DNA from: Pelodera strongyloides
Taxonomy: Eukaryota > Nematoda > Chromadorea > Rhabditida > Rhabditidae
DNA: 64,000 nt
Direction: 5' to 3'
Assembly: GCA_036852015.1 (NCBI GenBank)
Contig: JAANDG010000003.1
Location: forward strand, 516,001 to 580,000
In this document: positions 1-13,200 of the stretch, in pieces
Numbering within the stretch: position 1 is the first letter of the stretch
Layout of the letters: every line of letters starts with the position of its first letter
The notes under the pieces: generated by a model
The model's database searches: none
What the model was told of the DNA's origin: nothing
Seen by the model: only the letters and a program-made list of their open reading frames with translations
Translations under genes and position numbers: made by a program

Positions 1-22
1 AGAGGCTAGCATTTCGCTTTAA
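1..22. repeat. Right end of a foldback element cut by the window edge
   Basis: GGCTAGCATTTCGCTTTAA is the same end as that of the palindrome 35687-35857, so one copy runs off the left edge. Confidence 0.6.
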
Positions 23-165
23 AGTGGAACACTGGCCGCTTTTTCTAATGCATCGTGCACAATTGAATTCTTGCGTATTTATGCAAAGTTGCTCCAGTTT
101 AGCTCGTTTTTTATTCTAATTTATGTTCGTTTGCATAAGCTGCATACGAATATTTCTGTTGGATA
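19..165 (+). repeat. Truncated, diverged copy of the CCGGCCGG palindromic MITE
   Basis: TTAAAGTGGAACACTGGCC, then GCATCGTG, and an internal TTTAGCTCGTTTTTTATTC with TTTGCATAAGC, match the left and middle parts of 52341-52513. The right end is missing. It shares its TTAA with the element before it. Confidence 0.5.
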
Positions 166-1466
166 ATTATATTCCTGTGTATTAAACGTAAAAAACGGAA
201 CGATTTCCAATAGCCGTTTGCACGGTATTTTTTCAAAATGCGTTACAAGGAATGTTGTTAGTTGTTGTTAGGTAATTTTTGTATGTATCGTTGTAGGATC
301 GATTTGGAGGCAACCGACCCGTGTCAGCTGGAATGCTGTGAAATTGACTGAACTGGGAAGAAATTGGACAATGGCAAGCGTTGAATTTTATTAATTTATT
401 GATGTCCGTGCGTCCGTGTCTTGACACTAATCTAAATACTGTGTTTTATTTTGTACTTTTCGTTGTAAAAAGAATAACTACACGTGGTTTTTTTTAATAC
501 TGAACGCAGCTTGAACGCTAAATACTGGCCGGATTGTATAACTTATGATAGACAACCGTATTTCCATCTTTTCACGTCTTTGTTAAAGGTAGTTGAACTA
601 TTTATTTTTGTCATCCTTAGATGTGTTGTGGAATCGGTTCGTTGTGTTTATTAGCAATCCGACCGGGAATCACTGTTCATTAGTTCTTAGTCCTGATTTT
701 ATCTTCGGTTGTTTACAACGTTCGTACATGAATTAAAAGTACTCTGCCTAACGTTATAGTTAGGGAACAAACTTATACTCAAGTAATGTATCATATTATA
801 ATAACAGCTTTATTTTATTATACCTTCCAGCTTTTCAGTCGATTATTCCCACTGATGCCGTTTCTTATCGATTATGTTATTGTGTTTTCCAATCAAAATT
901 ATAATTATGTGTATTTGTAAACAAGTTCTCTTCAATAAACTATTATCCTACTGTCTTGTGTTACCTGGTATTATGTGCTGCTTAATATATAATCATGTGT
1001 TATGTTCTTGGATGGCTAAGTAAAATCAACCGGATCGCGACCATTTTTCAGCCATCTTTTATAAATGAAAACACTTCGTGGATAATAGGAAAACAATAAA
1101 TGTTTCCAGTGAATGCTCTATTTCCATATTAATGTGCTCCTTATTCCTTACTTCACTAGTCACTAGAAATTTGATTTACCAAGCTTTCCATTCAGCCCCA
1201 CATATCACCGCTTTTTTCGTTTCCATCTTGTTGCCTAAAATGGAGCTCGTGCATGCACGTGTGTGGCGTGCTTGCACACTTGCATTCTATATTGCACGCC
1301 TACAATCTACGGTATATAGTTGTGTATGGATATGAATAATAAAAAATATTTATATGAATGGCGCTTCTTTTCTGGAAATCCGCGTATATATCTTTCTTAA
1401 TTTATGGTATAGTTAAAAAATATCGGTTAGTCAAACATAGGGGTTACCTGAAATGGGCCTGACCCT

Positions 1467-1889
1467 TTAAAGGAGGAGGCTCACGAGATCTAGATGTTCA
1501 ATTTCTTTCCTTTTCTCGAAAGATGCTGGTATTTGCTTCCAAGAAACATGCCTTATGAAGCCCTATTTTCAATTGGAAGGAACAAATGAATATTACGCTT
1601 TGAATTCTATCTAAATTTCTTATCGTATTAGACAGCTATTTCCAATGGTGGACATGCAAATTTGTATTCGATTCGAAAAGTCGAAAAGAATTGTAAATTT
1701 ACATGTCCAGCTCCGAAATCTACAATGCTATATTTTATTGCGATAGATTATTTTATTTGACTTCAATTTCTTTGGATTAATTAATTCCTTCAAATAAACT
1801 TGTGTAGTTTATATTTTTTGGAAGATCCATCATCCTTCGATAAAAGGAAAGAAATGGATTGTGTGGCTTTCGTAAGCCTCCTCCTTTAA
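1467..1889. repeat. Large foldback element, TTAAAGGAGGAGG type
   Basis: TTAAAGGAGGAGGCTCACGA and CGTAAGCCTCCTCCTTTAA form the ends. The arms continue with ATTTCTTTCCTTTTCTCGAA against its complement, with some divergence. Confidence 0.85.
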
Positions 1890-2460
1890 ATAAAAAAAAC
1901 CAATGATATAGGGTACAAACGACAAGCTAGCTTATACGGACATATGTTCTAAACCTCACAAGTCTAACAATAGGATATGGCGTAATCCATTGCAGCTACG
2001 TTTTTCCTCCGGTCCTTTGCAAACTGCAATGATCATCACAAAAAATTTGCATATAATTGACATGGAATTATGATGCAATGATGAGTGGACACGGCTAATA
2101 TCGTATGCACTCGCGATCGTATTAGCTGGACTGCTGGACGACTAAATAGTAATTGAATTAATACTAGTTACTAATTAAGCATTGATATTGAGTCAAATAA
2201 AGGCATTCAGCACAAAGTCGAAGATCAAATGCAAACAAAGGGAAAAAAGCCTAAAAATTAATAAATATATACCGCTACAAGCTACAAGTTGTAAGTTGAA
2301 AAAAAAGGTTCCTGAAACATGTTCCTCCTAGCCGCAAACAGCAAGCAGCACATAAAAGACATAAGAATGACCAGCAACTCTGCCATACAACCATACTGTT
2401 ATTAGCTTCTGCAAGTATACGCCAGGGATTGTACGCTTAAAGTTACGCTTTATGTTACAC

Positions 2461-2909
2461 TAAAAGGGACGGGCCCATCAAATAAACCTATATTTAGCAT
2501 GTTTTTATAATTTGTATAAATGGGATTTAGTATTATATATGTACACTAAATTTCGGCTAGACTTTAGCCAGCTGAAATTTTCCGGTGTCGATAATCGGAG
2601 AACCATACCGTAGACGATCAACAATTGCACCCTTATTTCTTTAGCTTGTGACCCGAGGGTAACTGGCCCTTTGCTGTGTCCTAGGAGAGTATCTGTTTAT
2701 ACAGCCATATTCCCCCGGGACACGCGGTAAGGAAATAAGGGTGCAATTGTTGATCGTCTACGGTATGGTTCTCCGATATCGACACCGAAAAATTTCAGCT
2801 GGCTAAAGTCTAGCCGAAATTTAGTGTACATTTACTATAATAATCCTCCTTATATAAATTATAAAATCATGCTAAATATATGTTTATTTTGATGAGCCCA
2901 TCCCTTTAA
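2461..2909. repeat. Large foldback element (GGGATGGG family)
   Basis: Left tip TAAAAGGGACGGGCCCATCA and right tip TGATGAGCCCATCCCTTTAA. Arms are about 180 bp each with high identity, for example GATCAACAATTGCACCC against GGGTGCAATTGTTGATC. The unique centre is about 85 bp (2645-2729). Confidence 0.9.
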
Positions 2910-3220
2910 AGTTCGTCAGACAGTGGTCACGGGTGTTAAGCGTTACATAGAATTCAGTCTATTGTGAAACTATCAGGTCATATCGACAGTATCTCCTAAT
3001 GATCCCTCTGCAGACGCGTGTATCAGACTGTTCTTCTGATGCTTCTTCAAATAGATCTTACACTGGAATCGCAACCCGTAAACACATCCGAAACTGACAG
3101 CGGTTTTTGAAACATAGTGAAAGAGTAAGATTGCTCAGTAAATTATGTTTGTTTACATACAAAATAAGGGGATGCAGTTTTCTAGCAAACGTTTGAAAAA
3201 CTGGTCGCTCTATCGCTGTA

Positions 3221-3354
3221 TAGGGTTTCCAAGTATCGCAAAAATTCGATGTGATTCTGTCAATACTACCGTATTTCTGCACGAAACTGCATATATAATA
3301 CGAAAAATTAAAAAACTATTCTCTGTAGTTCCAAAATACTGTAAATTACCCCAT
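3221..3354 (-). repeat. MITE of the GGGTTTCCAAGTA family, reversed and decayed
   Basis: GGGTTTCCAAGTATCGCAAA, then GATGTGATTCTGTCAATAC, CCGTATTTCTGCACGAA and AATACTGTAAATT correspond, reversed, to 58964-59108. Confidence 0.7.
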
Positions 3355-6300
3355 TCACTTAACTTGCTCATTTGATATAGGGATTGTGCTGGACCTAGCC
3401 TAGCCACAACGCGATCTAGCCTATCAACATATGAAAAACCACAAGCTGTCCCATCGTGAAACTATGCACTGTATGACTGTGGTCTACTTTCAGACATCTT
3501 GTGTTTATGCAAGCGCAAAGTAATTCATTTCGAAATAAAAACAATCATCCAGAACACCAGATTGACCAGACGTAGTCGATCTCTTAACAAACTGCTACTC
3601 TGTCTGATTCGTAAACTGTATACACTTGTATATTCTGTATCCGTACAAATCTCCTTTCCTGTCCTTCACACTTTAACAAACAAACACAACAATTTTTCAA
3701 CAACATCTTTTACTCTCATTTGTGAGTCACAATCATCAACATAATGTTGTGAACAAAGAAAAAATATATAAAATCCTCAAAAAAGGATCATAGTATGTGA
3801 GCGAAGGCGACAACAAGCAAAAACATAGACTCTCTTGAGAAATAGTGGGAGACTCTAGGTGGTGCGCAGGTAAAATACTTTTCAAAATACTACCGTAACT
3901 TCAGTCTCATAACATCTAACTACAAACTAACCCACCCAATGCCTCCCATAGACTAAGGCACTTGTTATAATATGTGAAGTACACGAGCAAAACAGTCAGA
4001 CGCAAAAACAACCATCATCAATACATACATAAAACAAATGAAAAAACCTTTTCTACATAAAACAACGATCAAAACTTAAATCTCTCAATTTATGTGTGTT
4101 ATATCCAAGTGTGTTACAAACGAAACAGGTTACCACCACAAGTATGTGTATGGTAACTAACAAACTAACTGAAGGGTGCAATTCCTAAAGCCTAAAGCTC
4201 GGTAAAAAAATACTGTGTTTACACAAAAAAGAGGAGTAGCAATAACAAAATTGAAAAATATATATAAATCGTAACCGATTCAGAATGTCATGTTCAGGGA
4301 CTACCATTGTATCGATGCGTGACAAGAAAGAGACAAATTCGGGAATAATAATAAAATACTTAAAACAAAACAAAAAGCCCGGAAGTGCCCTCGTAACTCT
4401 ACCAATTCGAAGCTTTCCCAAAACACACATGCAAATTTCCTACTGGGAGAATTACGAGCGCTCTGGGGTCGAGCCGGACGGGAATGGGGCGCGCGCCTCT
4501 AAAAAAGGATTATGGAAGGGGCGCGCTCGGGAGCGGAAAACCAACCGATGTCTACTGGATTTGTGAAAAAAATTGTTTAGATCAAAGCAAAGAAACCAGC
4601 TCTGTGAACAAAGTCTAGCAAAGTTGTATACACTTGGAAGAGGGCCAACAAAACGGGGAACGATATTTCATACACTGGTAAAGTAGGAGAACAAAACTGA
4701 AAATAATTGATTATTCCTAAAAGTGGTGTTTCTACAACTATGGACAAATTGGGTGGTGCCAGAGCGGTCTGTGAAATCTTGCCATGGTTCTGGGATGGGA
4801 ATTGAACCCCTGACCAGTTTCTCAAAACATAGTTCCAACCAGATCCACTACACTACCCTGACACTGCAAACCCTGGTGGACAGAAAATATAGTAAATCAA
4901 AGAATATACAACAAGCATTGGTTAATAATAATAATAAATCGAAAGAAAAAACGGCAAGTGAACATTTGTCTTGGAAAGCGATATATAGGGTATTTTCATT
5001 TTTTGAATGTGGGAAATCCAAAAACGAAAACCACACAAACAAGTCAAGGCACGAGTATCAAAGCGCTCAGTTGGGGGGAAACAAGAAATAGGCGTGCTCT
5101 CGGCGCAGCGCTGGGGCTGGCTATGGAGCCGCGTAATTGCGGAAAGCTCACAACATCGCGCACGTCCAAGAACACGCAAAAGAAAAAAAAGAAGTATAAA
5201 TGGGCTCAGAGGTCTTCATACAGTTGAGCTAGGCACTTTTAAAGAAGGACTTCGGGGTTTTGCGGTCTGCAGGATATATCAATACAATGAAAACAAGAAA
5301 TGGGGCGTTTGTAACAACGAAGCGACACAAACTATCCAAATATGAGGTGGCTTAACTTAATTAGACAGGATTAGCGTAAAGCGGTGGTTAATGTTAGTAA
5401 CATAAAGTTGACAGTGGATGGAGTCAAGCGCCCTCACTCCCAATTGTACTATATCGCAAAGGAACTTCCAAAATACTTTCAAACGTAAACCCACTCTCTA
5501 ATAGCATAGAAACAATACAAAGAAGAAGAAAAAAAAATCAATTTGTAGCGAATTTTTTCGTAGAGCAAAAGAGGTGAACTAGGACCATGTTGTTCCACAT
5601 AATAATACAAGAAGAAAGCATTAAATCCATCACTTCTAATTTCAAACATTATTTAGAAACAAAGGCAGAAAGGAACGCTGATGAATGAATGAGAGAAAAG
5701 TATTGAAGCGGTATGCCATGTTGTTTTAAAAAGTAACCTCTTTAACCGCATTCCAATGTTTTATACGCAAACTTTCCGTGCCCGTCCGAACAGGAAGGGT
5801 ACAAATTTGCATACAGTACCAGTGAATGCAGTTGTCCAGTACACACAAACAGGGTGGCATATCGCTTTAAAAAGGCACAAGAATGGGGGTCAATCCCTAT
5901 GAGTTCACAACACGATGAAAGTTTAACGGGGATGTCAACATGTGTTTGTGAATACAATAAAATCAGCCGCAGCTCAGCATCAGCAGGTAGAGCAAAAAGG
6001 ACGAAAGACGTAGTTTGCGCGTCCTGTTACTTACTTACGACGGCAAGTTCGTACTTTACTACATATCAGTTCAATATCAAGTTGAGCAAGTCCAAATACG
6101 AACTTGACAGCAAGCAAATACGGAAGGTCAGAAAACGACAAACAATAAATGAACAAACAAACTCCTCTCACCCGCCCAATAGTAGCAAATGGAACGGCTG
6201 GGCTAAGAGTGAGGTACAGAAAGTGGGGAAATAAAAATATAAAGTTTATAAAGTAAAAAAAAGGAGTATAACGTATCATTTTGAAATTTGAAAATGCCTA

Positions 6301-6741
6301 ATTCCTACATCCGTACGTAAAGGGCCGGGCAGAAGTTTCTCAACTTTGACAAAAAAGTGACCGCTATCTCTGCCCCACCCCACTAGATAATACACTACGA
6401 CTAATAATGATGATGCGGCCCGCGTTTCACAAAACCGAAACGTAACAACAAAACAACATAAACAAAAAAGAGGCCACAAAAAGACGGATACATGAATAGG
6501 AAGGGTTCAGGTGCAAAGCTAAATGAATCGTGCAATTGGGGAAAATCCAAACTCGTCAGTTCTGTCCTCATACAAAGAGGAAACATAAACTGAGTCGAAT
6601 CTAAAACCTACATTTAAAGGGAGGGGGTAAGAGCTCAGGCTCAACGAGGCAAGGTGATGAGATAAACATGCGCACGAACAATGACGTCACGGTTTGTACT
6701 GTAGTTGGAATCAATCCAACTCTCCGCACTCGCTCCAATAT

Positions 6742-9700
6742 TCAAACATTTGAATTTCCCGCCGTCGACTTGCCAAAGAACTCAAAGGGCCAATTGCTTG
6801 CGGTCGGCTGGAACATCTCGTGTACGGTCTTGTAGAGATGATCGGAAAAGTTGTGCACGGCGGGCGCGGCACGGTCGCCGCCATACAACCCGGAAGATCC
6901 TGGAGATCCAGCTCCTAAGAACAGAAAAGCATTCAATACTGAGAAAAATAGCTATAAAAAACGCGTCTCAATAGGTAACTGTGTTCATTGGTAGGGAACC
7001 GCACGTGATGCAATTTCTCAATATCACTCCATGTATTTATTTATTTATTCCATTCTTTCAAAATTTTTCCATTCTTTCAACTGAATCGCCGACTTTTTGG
7101 TCAAGTGTTCGTAAAACCATCTTCTTTCAACGAACTGTATTAAGGGCATCGGTCACGATTGTTAGTTAGTGGTTAACTGATTGTGAGAAGTATTACTGTT
7201 ATCCATAGTTTCTTTTAATTAACAACCCATCACTCACCAGATCCACGCTCGCTGCCTCCTGATGAATATCCCGAAGTTGCGTCACCACATGGATACTGTG
7301 CAGATGGTTGCCGCGTTTGGAAAACATCGAATGGACCTAAATAGAGGACATACTTAATAAGAAATACAGTATACGCTACGCGCTTAAACACAATTAAATT
7401 AATCATACTTGTACAGATGAAAGGTAAACTTTACACTGATCCTAGATCCTAGCTACGCTGTGTAAATGGAAATAGCATAACACTGATCTTTGCCATCGGG
7501 ACCAGTTACGTTACGAACATGAACACAGGATTATCGCCATCGGGATATCTCCCCTAATACACAAACAAACCTCGAGTGACGGGTTCCGTTCCTTCTTGCT
7601 TTGCACCGTTCCACATGCCGATATTCATTGCCTGAAGCAAAATAAATAGTTCATAATTTGCTCAGCCAAATGTCCGTTAAGCTTCTTAACTCAACACTGC
7701 ATTCATCATTTATTTAGTAAATGTGCAACGAAATAAAGACATTCTTAACGTAATGATAACTATCAAAATAATGAGGATAAAACTCTAACCTCAACCGACT
7801 TGTTCAACGCAAAGTCACCGCCAGACCCACACAGCGATAGTACGTCTTTCGAATGGTAGATATCAGTGGGAAGGTGGGTGGGCGAAAGCGGCGCCGCACT
7901 CTGCGTAGTACGTTGTTGTGATTGCATCGGTGCATATAACCGTGCGATGGGTGGCGATAACGGGGACGCGGGCGAGGTCTGTGATGACGAGTAGACGGAC
8001 TCTAGAAAGAAGAGGAATATACAATAATACAATTAGTTTACACTTTCAAAGGGGGCCCTATTAGGTTATCTACTCGTATGCATATATCTACTTATGAATG
8101 ACCAATCCACATCCACGGTCACTGTTACTGAAACACACACCAGCAAAGCCTAAGCCTAAGCCAAAGCTTGAAGAAAACCCGACATTACTGAAAAAAAAAC
8201 CGACATTACTGAAAAATGAAACACAAATAGATCCGGTAAAACTAACTAATACAGTAAAAACCCAAACTATGTTAGCGCTATCGCGCTAACAAAGGATTAT
8301 GAATTATGACGAACCTGTAGAAGGGGAAGAAGTAGCCGTGCAGAGGCTCATCAACTGATGTTGCTGCTGTAGCAACAGAATCTGCTGTCTCTCTCGTTGC
8401 TGCTTCACCATCTGATCTAGTTGTAGTTCCTTCTGTCGCTGTGATACTTGAGATGCGAATCGCGAGATGAGATTCTCAGGCTGGGGTCCGAAGAGGGGAT
8501 GAGCGACATTCTGAACATTGTAACGATTAAAACTGCACGAGAAGGATTGAGGGAAACTAGCGTATACGCTTCAAGTGTTCCTTCGAAATCCAAATGACAA
8601 AGCTACATTATACACAGCACACAAACATTCTGTTAAGAGACCACGGCACATAAACCGTACACATTACAAATATACCAAGGGCCTAATAATTCAAAGGAAC
8701 TAAGGAACAAGAACTAAGAAAACTGTCAACACGGTTTTATACCGCTTCAAACTTCAAACTACACGATCGTAAATATGCGAACCTCGTCCGCCTGCTGCTT
8801 CTGTCCAATCCTCGACTGCTGCGAGCACGTCTGATAGATACCGCTGTACTGGTTGCATCGCTGAACTTGTTGCTCTTGGTGTTGTTGTAGAATCAACTGC
8901 AAAACAATTATTAAAGGGATGGGTTCACTACAAAATCACCTTGTTTTTATTCTTTAGTTTGATTGTACAAAGGAAAACTTAAACAAAGAGATTAAAAAAT
9001 ATTCCTTGAATTATTCCCTATGGCATATATTACGTAAAAAAGGTGAGTATTGATCGATCTTCCGATAAAGTTGTACTGCAAGATAAACTAAAGAAGCTAA
9101 GAGATATGGCTGAAACACACTGTTTTGAGCAAAATAAACTGTAGTCTTCATCGTTTATTTTACGTAAAAACAATGAAAAAAACAGTGTGTTTCAGCCATA
9201 TCTCTTAGCTTCCTTAGTTTATCTTGCAGTACAACTTTATCGGAATATTTTTTATGCTCTTTGTTTAAGTTTTCCTTTGTACAATCAAACTAAAGCATAA
9301 AAACAAGGTGATTTTGTAGTGAACCCATCCATTTAATAATAATAATTATTATTATTATTGTTATTGAGAAATCGTATCTGATTGATTGTAGATGTGAATA
9401 AAGAAGTTATTTTTATTGATTGGCTGACTAATTGGCTATTGCTAATGGTTGACATACGGCTAACAGATGCAAAACTTATAGCAAAATACTGGCCGGTTTT
9501 TGAAACACATCGGGTACACGAGCATTCTTATGCAGCTTATGCAAAGAACATAAATTAGAATAAAAAATCGAGCTAAATTCGAGCAAATTTGCATAAATAC
9601 GTAATAATTCAGTTGTCCACGATGCATTTCAAAAACCGGCTGGTATTTCGCTTTAAGACAAAACAGATTAACTGGCTATACTGCTGAATAAAAGACGAAA

Positions 9701-10216
9701 ACAACCCACCTTCAGCGCAAACACCAGTTCCGGTGAAAATTGCGGACTCAACAACGCTTGCGCCTAAAATACATCCAAATCACGTTACGTTGCAGAATTA
9801 CATATAATTTTCAATAGCAAGAATACACAAAAAATGTCCTTCACAACAATCCTTTTCATTCACTTTTTCTTTAGTTATTCGACTACAATGTCTCTTTAAT
9901 TTGATGCCAGCGCCGAAGCGAAGGTCGATGCGTAAAAAAACAAGCAGTAATCTATAGCTGGCAGGCTCCCAATTTCTACCGTAATGCCCTTTCGCCCAAT
10001 AATTGAGCAATCTCACGCTCTTGCTTTCTTGCTAACCGTATGCCGCGCCGCGTCGTCAAACAATTTTTTTCGGCAACACCTTATAGATTAATTGCTTTCC
10101 CCGCCCGCTGAAAAAAGGACTGCGATTGGCAGCCCATGTTACAGCACGGCCGCATATCGTTTTTAAGACTCTACAGTACATATCATAAAAAATGACATAA
10201 GATCGAAAAATAAGAA

Positions 10217-10254
<38 letters not shown>

Positions 10255-13200
10255 GAGACAGAAAGAGACAGATACATAGAGAGAGAGTGACAGAAGAGAA
10301 GAGAGGAGACAACTTTAGGAAAGATAATTAGAATGAGCGAAGCAAGTCACACATTCACAAAAAGACCGAAGAAAGAAACAGTGGAAGAGATGAAGAAAGA
10401 AAATACCAAGCAAACCACATCAATACAGTAAAAATAGTTAAAACAACTATCATAACCCAAATCAGGAGCAGAGCGGAGCATAAGTACTAACCAATATCTT
10501 CTGAATATCAAACTCGGTAGGAGCGCTGCCGGTAGACGTGGGACGCCATCGCGCATTATGTCTCGGTGAATCTTGCCTCATCGTGTCCTATAAAAAAAAA
10601 GAATCAACATAAATCGATAATGATAGACGGAATACTAGAAAAGTACAGTATTCACGTTCCGAGCCCTCAGGACATGTCCCAAATGTTCGCCACGTGCATA
10701 CTGCAATTTTATTAACTCGGACATTCTCCCACGTACAGCATAGAAAGAAATTTTACCCATCCTGCTTGGGTAAGTCGGTAAGTCCAAGCAAGTAGCAGTA
10801 GAACATATACGGCAACCAGAACCAATACAATTATACAAATCCTAAATCTACCTTCTGACAAGAGTCGCACTTTCCAGTGTGTGGTGTAACCACTCGTTGT
10901 CGTTTCAAATCCGACGGCGTGTACTTTCTGGCAATTCGCTTCCATGTGATCACGCGTTGCTTCTGCGCGCTAGTGAACGCCTAGAAGATTAATGAAGTTG
11001 TTACTTAAAACATAAAACAGGACCATGAGCCCTCCCTCCTTCCCCTACAAGCTTCAACCAACCCCTCACTGGCCCTCACGCGTGTTTTACACAACTAAGG
11101 GAAATATTTAACACAACCACCTTTCTTCTGCAACGTTAACTGTCATTCCCATAACTTATCATCAATAAAAAATATGTCTATGCACATTCCAAGTTGCAGC
11201 GTTGCACCATTTTCCCACTGTTCACTCATGCATTACGAACCAATAAAAAATGTCGCAAGAATGGCACAACGGCACATAACATAATACATAAGGTCAAAAA
11301 CATAAAAAATGAATGGACAGCTCTGATGACTTGAATTTTCAAATACAGTAGCTTGTAAGTTTATTGACAGCAAAAACGATGAAATTTTTCTTCTTTGCTT
11401 CGTGAGGCCATATTCACCACTCCGATTCCCTCGGGGAAATTTTACCTGGAGACAGAAAATAGCACTCTAATGTGAGACACGCAAAGAGAAAAACGGGGGA
11501 TTCCCCATGGGGAATTGAGTGGTGAATATGACCTCTGGATAACGTTACCCCATGATTGCAGTAAACGAATATCACAGATAGTAAGCCCCAAAACTAACCT
11601 CATTGCTTAGAATCTTATCATAAACCGAGAGGAGCATCAGAAGGTACTCATCATCGACGTCGCCCGTTAAACTACTGTTGCCGAACACAAGAGCGTGTAC
11701 AACACATAGCACACGACAGATCATCGCGGGAATGTTCTAAAAAAAGTCACATCTAATAAATCAATACAAGTAATCATGACTGACTTCTGTTTATACCACG
11801 ACCGCACAAACGCGATATTACCTAAATATCAACTAACCCAGTAACAACATTATTAGTAAGATCGAAATATTTATTCCAGGTTTGCCGTCACATATTTGCA
11901 AGTTAGAATGTCAATTGTGGAAAACTATATCTCACCTCATCAGAAATGTTACAAAGCAAAACAGCATCGTTCAGCTCTTCCTTCTCCTCCTCCTTTCTTA
12001 CATACGGCCTGATCGGAGTGCTGAGCATATGCCGGAGCACAGCAATTGCACAATTTAGACACCGTTGTCTCGAGTAGTGAAGCATCTGCAATTAAAGCAA
12101 TTAGTACTATCAATGTATCAATTGGCTATCTCCAATCATACAACTTACAAGACTGCATATTTACCTCCTTTCCTACTTATATCCTAATTCAATTCCTATT
12201 TAGTCTACACAATTTTGAAAAAAACCCCAATACCAATCCCCTCAAAAGTCAATTCGAGTATATGCAAATATTGCAAACTAAAGAGTCGGGAACACAAACA
12301 AAGTGATTAGCGTGCAAAGTATATATAGTAACATACATGTTCGGTTTCTCTCAATAATTCCGGTCGCTGTTTCAACTTTTCAATACTTTGCATAATTTTC
12401 CGTCTCGCGCCTTTCGTCACATTGCAACTTTCCAACGTGATCTCGTCTGAAAAAGGGAAAATATTCTAGTTTTTTGTTGTTTATAGTTAATCTAATTTTA
12501 ACTTTCAACATGCCAAGCAATTGAAATTATCCAAACCATGCGGACTACATCATAGAGCCAAACTAATGCTGATGCTGATAACGATATGATTACTCTTTTT
12601 AACACAACTTTATTTCCAATTCACATTAACTTTTTCGCGTAATCCGGCCTCTCTGACACTTCTTTTCGCACTTTCCCTTGTAAAAAGTGTCGGTTATAAA
12701 ATAAGAAAGGATCGCATCGACCCCCCCCCCCCCCCCCCCCCCCTCCCGTCGCATAGTTTTCCATAGCGGCGAGCGCGGTGTCCTCGCTTTTGACAAATGA
12801 CCGTAAAGGTCTACACCCCGATCGTATCATTATACGGTAATCAAAGAGAAAGGAAAATGTTTCTCTTTTGCCACATGGAGAAGAAAAGGAGAAAAAAGCT
12901 TTGAAGAAGTATAATATGCACCCGAGCCTCCTAGTAACGATCACAGGTCTACACTCACTATCTAGTATAGTAACACAGGAACCGGCAGCGTTCTACAACA
13001 CAAACAACAAAACGAATACACGTATTTATGTATTCGCGTAATTATTTATCCTCGTTACATCTCCGTCAGTAGTGAAGTACTTGACCCCTTTTCTCTGGCG
13101 GAGTCAGTTTACTCCGTTGCTACATTTTTGTTTACTTCACTCACTTTATCCTTGAAGAAATAATATTTCTAGATATAAATCAAAACTCACCAAGACCCAA

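Larger units (their letters stand above)
166..6741. other. Non-coding DNA downstream of the Smaug-like gene
   Basis: Apart from the foldbacks at 1467-1889 and 2461-2909 and the MITE at 3221-3354 I find no convincing exon on either strand. The part next to 6742 must contain the Smaug 3' UTR, but no clear AATAAA on the minus strand was found in the first 500 bp. A tRNA-like B-box occurs near 4795-4815 (see rejected items). Confidence 0.6.

Noticed and set aside
4740..4865. tRNA-like sequence: B-box GGTTCAATTCC on the minus strand and an A-box-like TAGTGTAGTGG
   Set aside because: Acceptor and T stems have mismatches and no proper anticodon stem can be drawn. At most it is a decayed tRNA-derived SINE.
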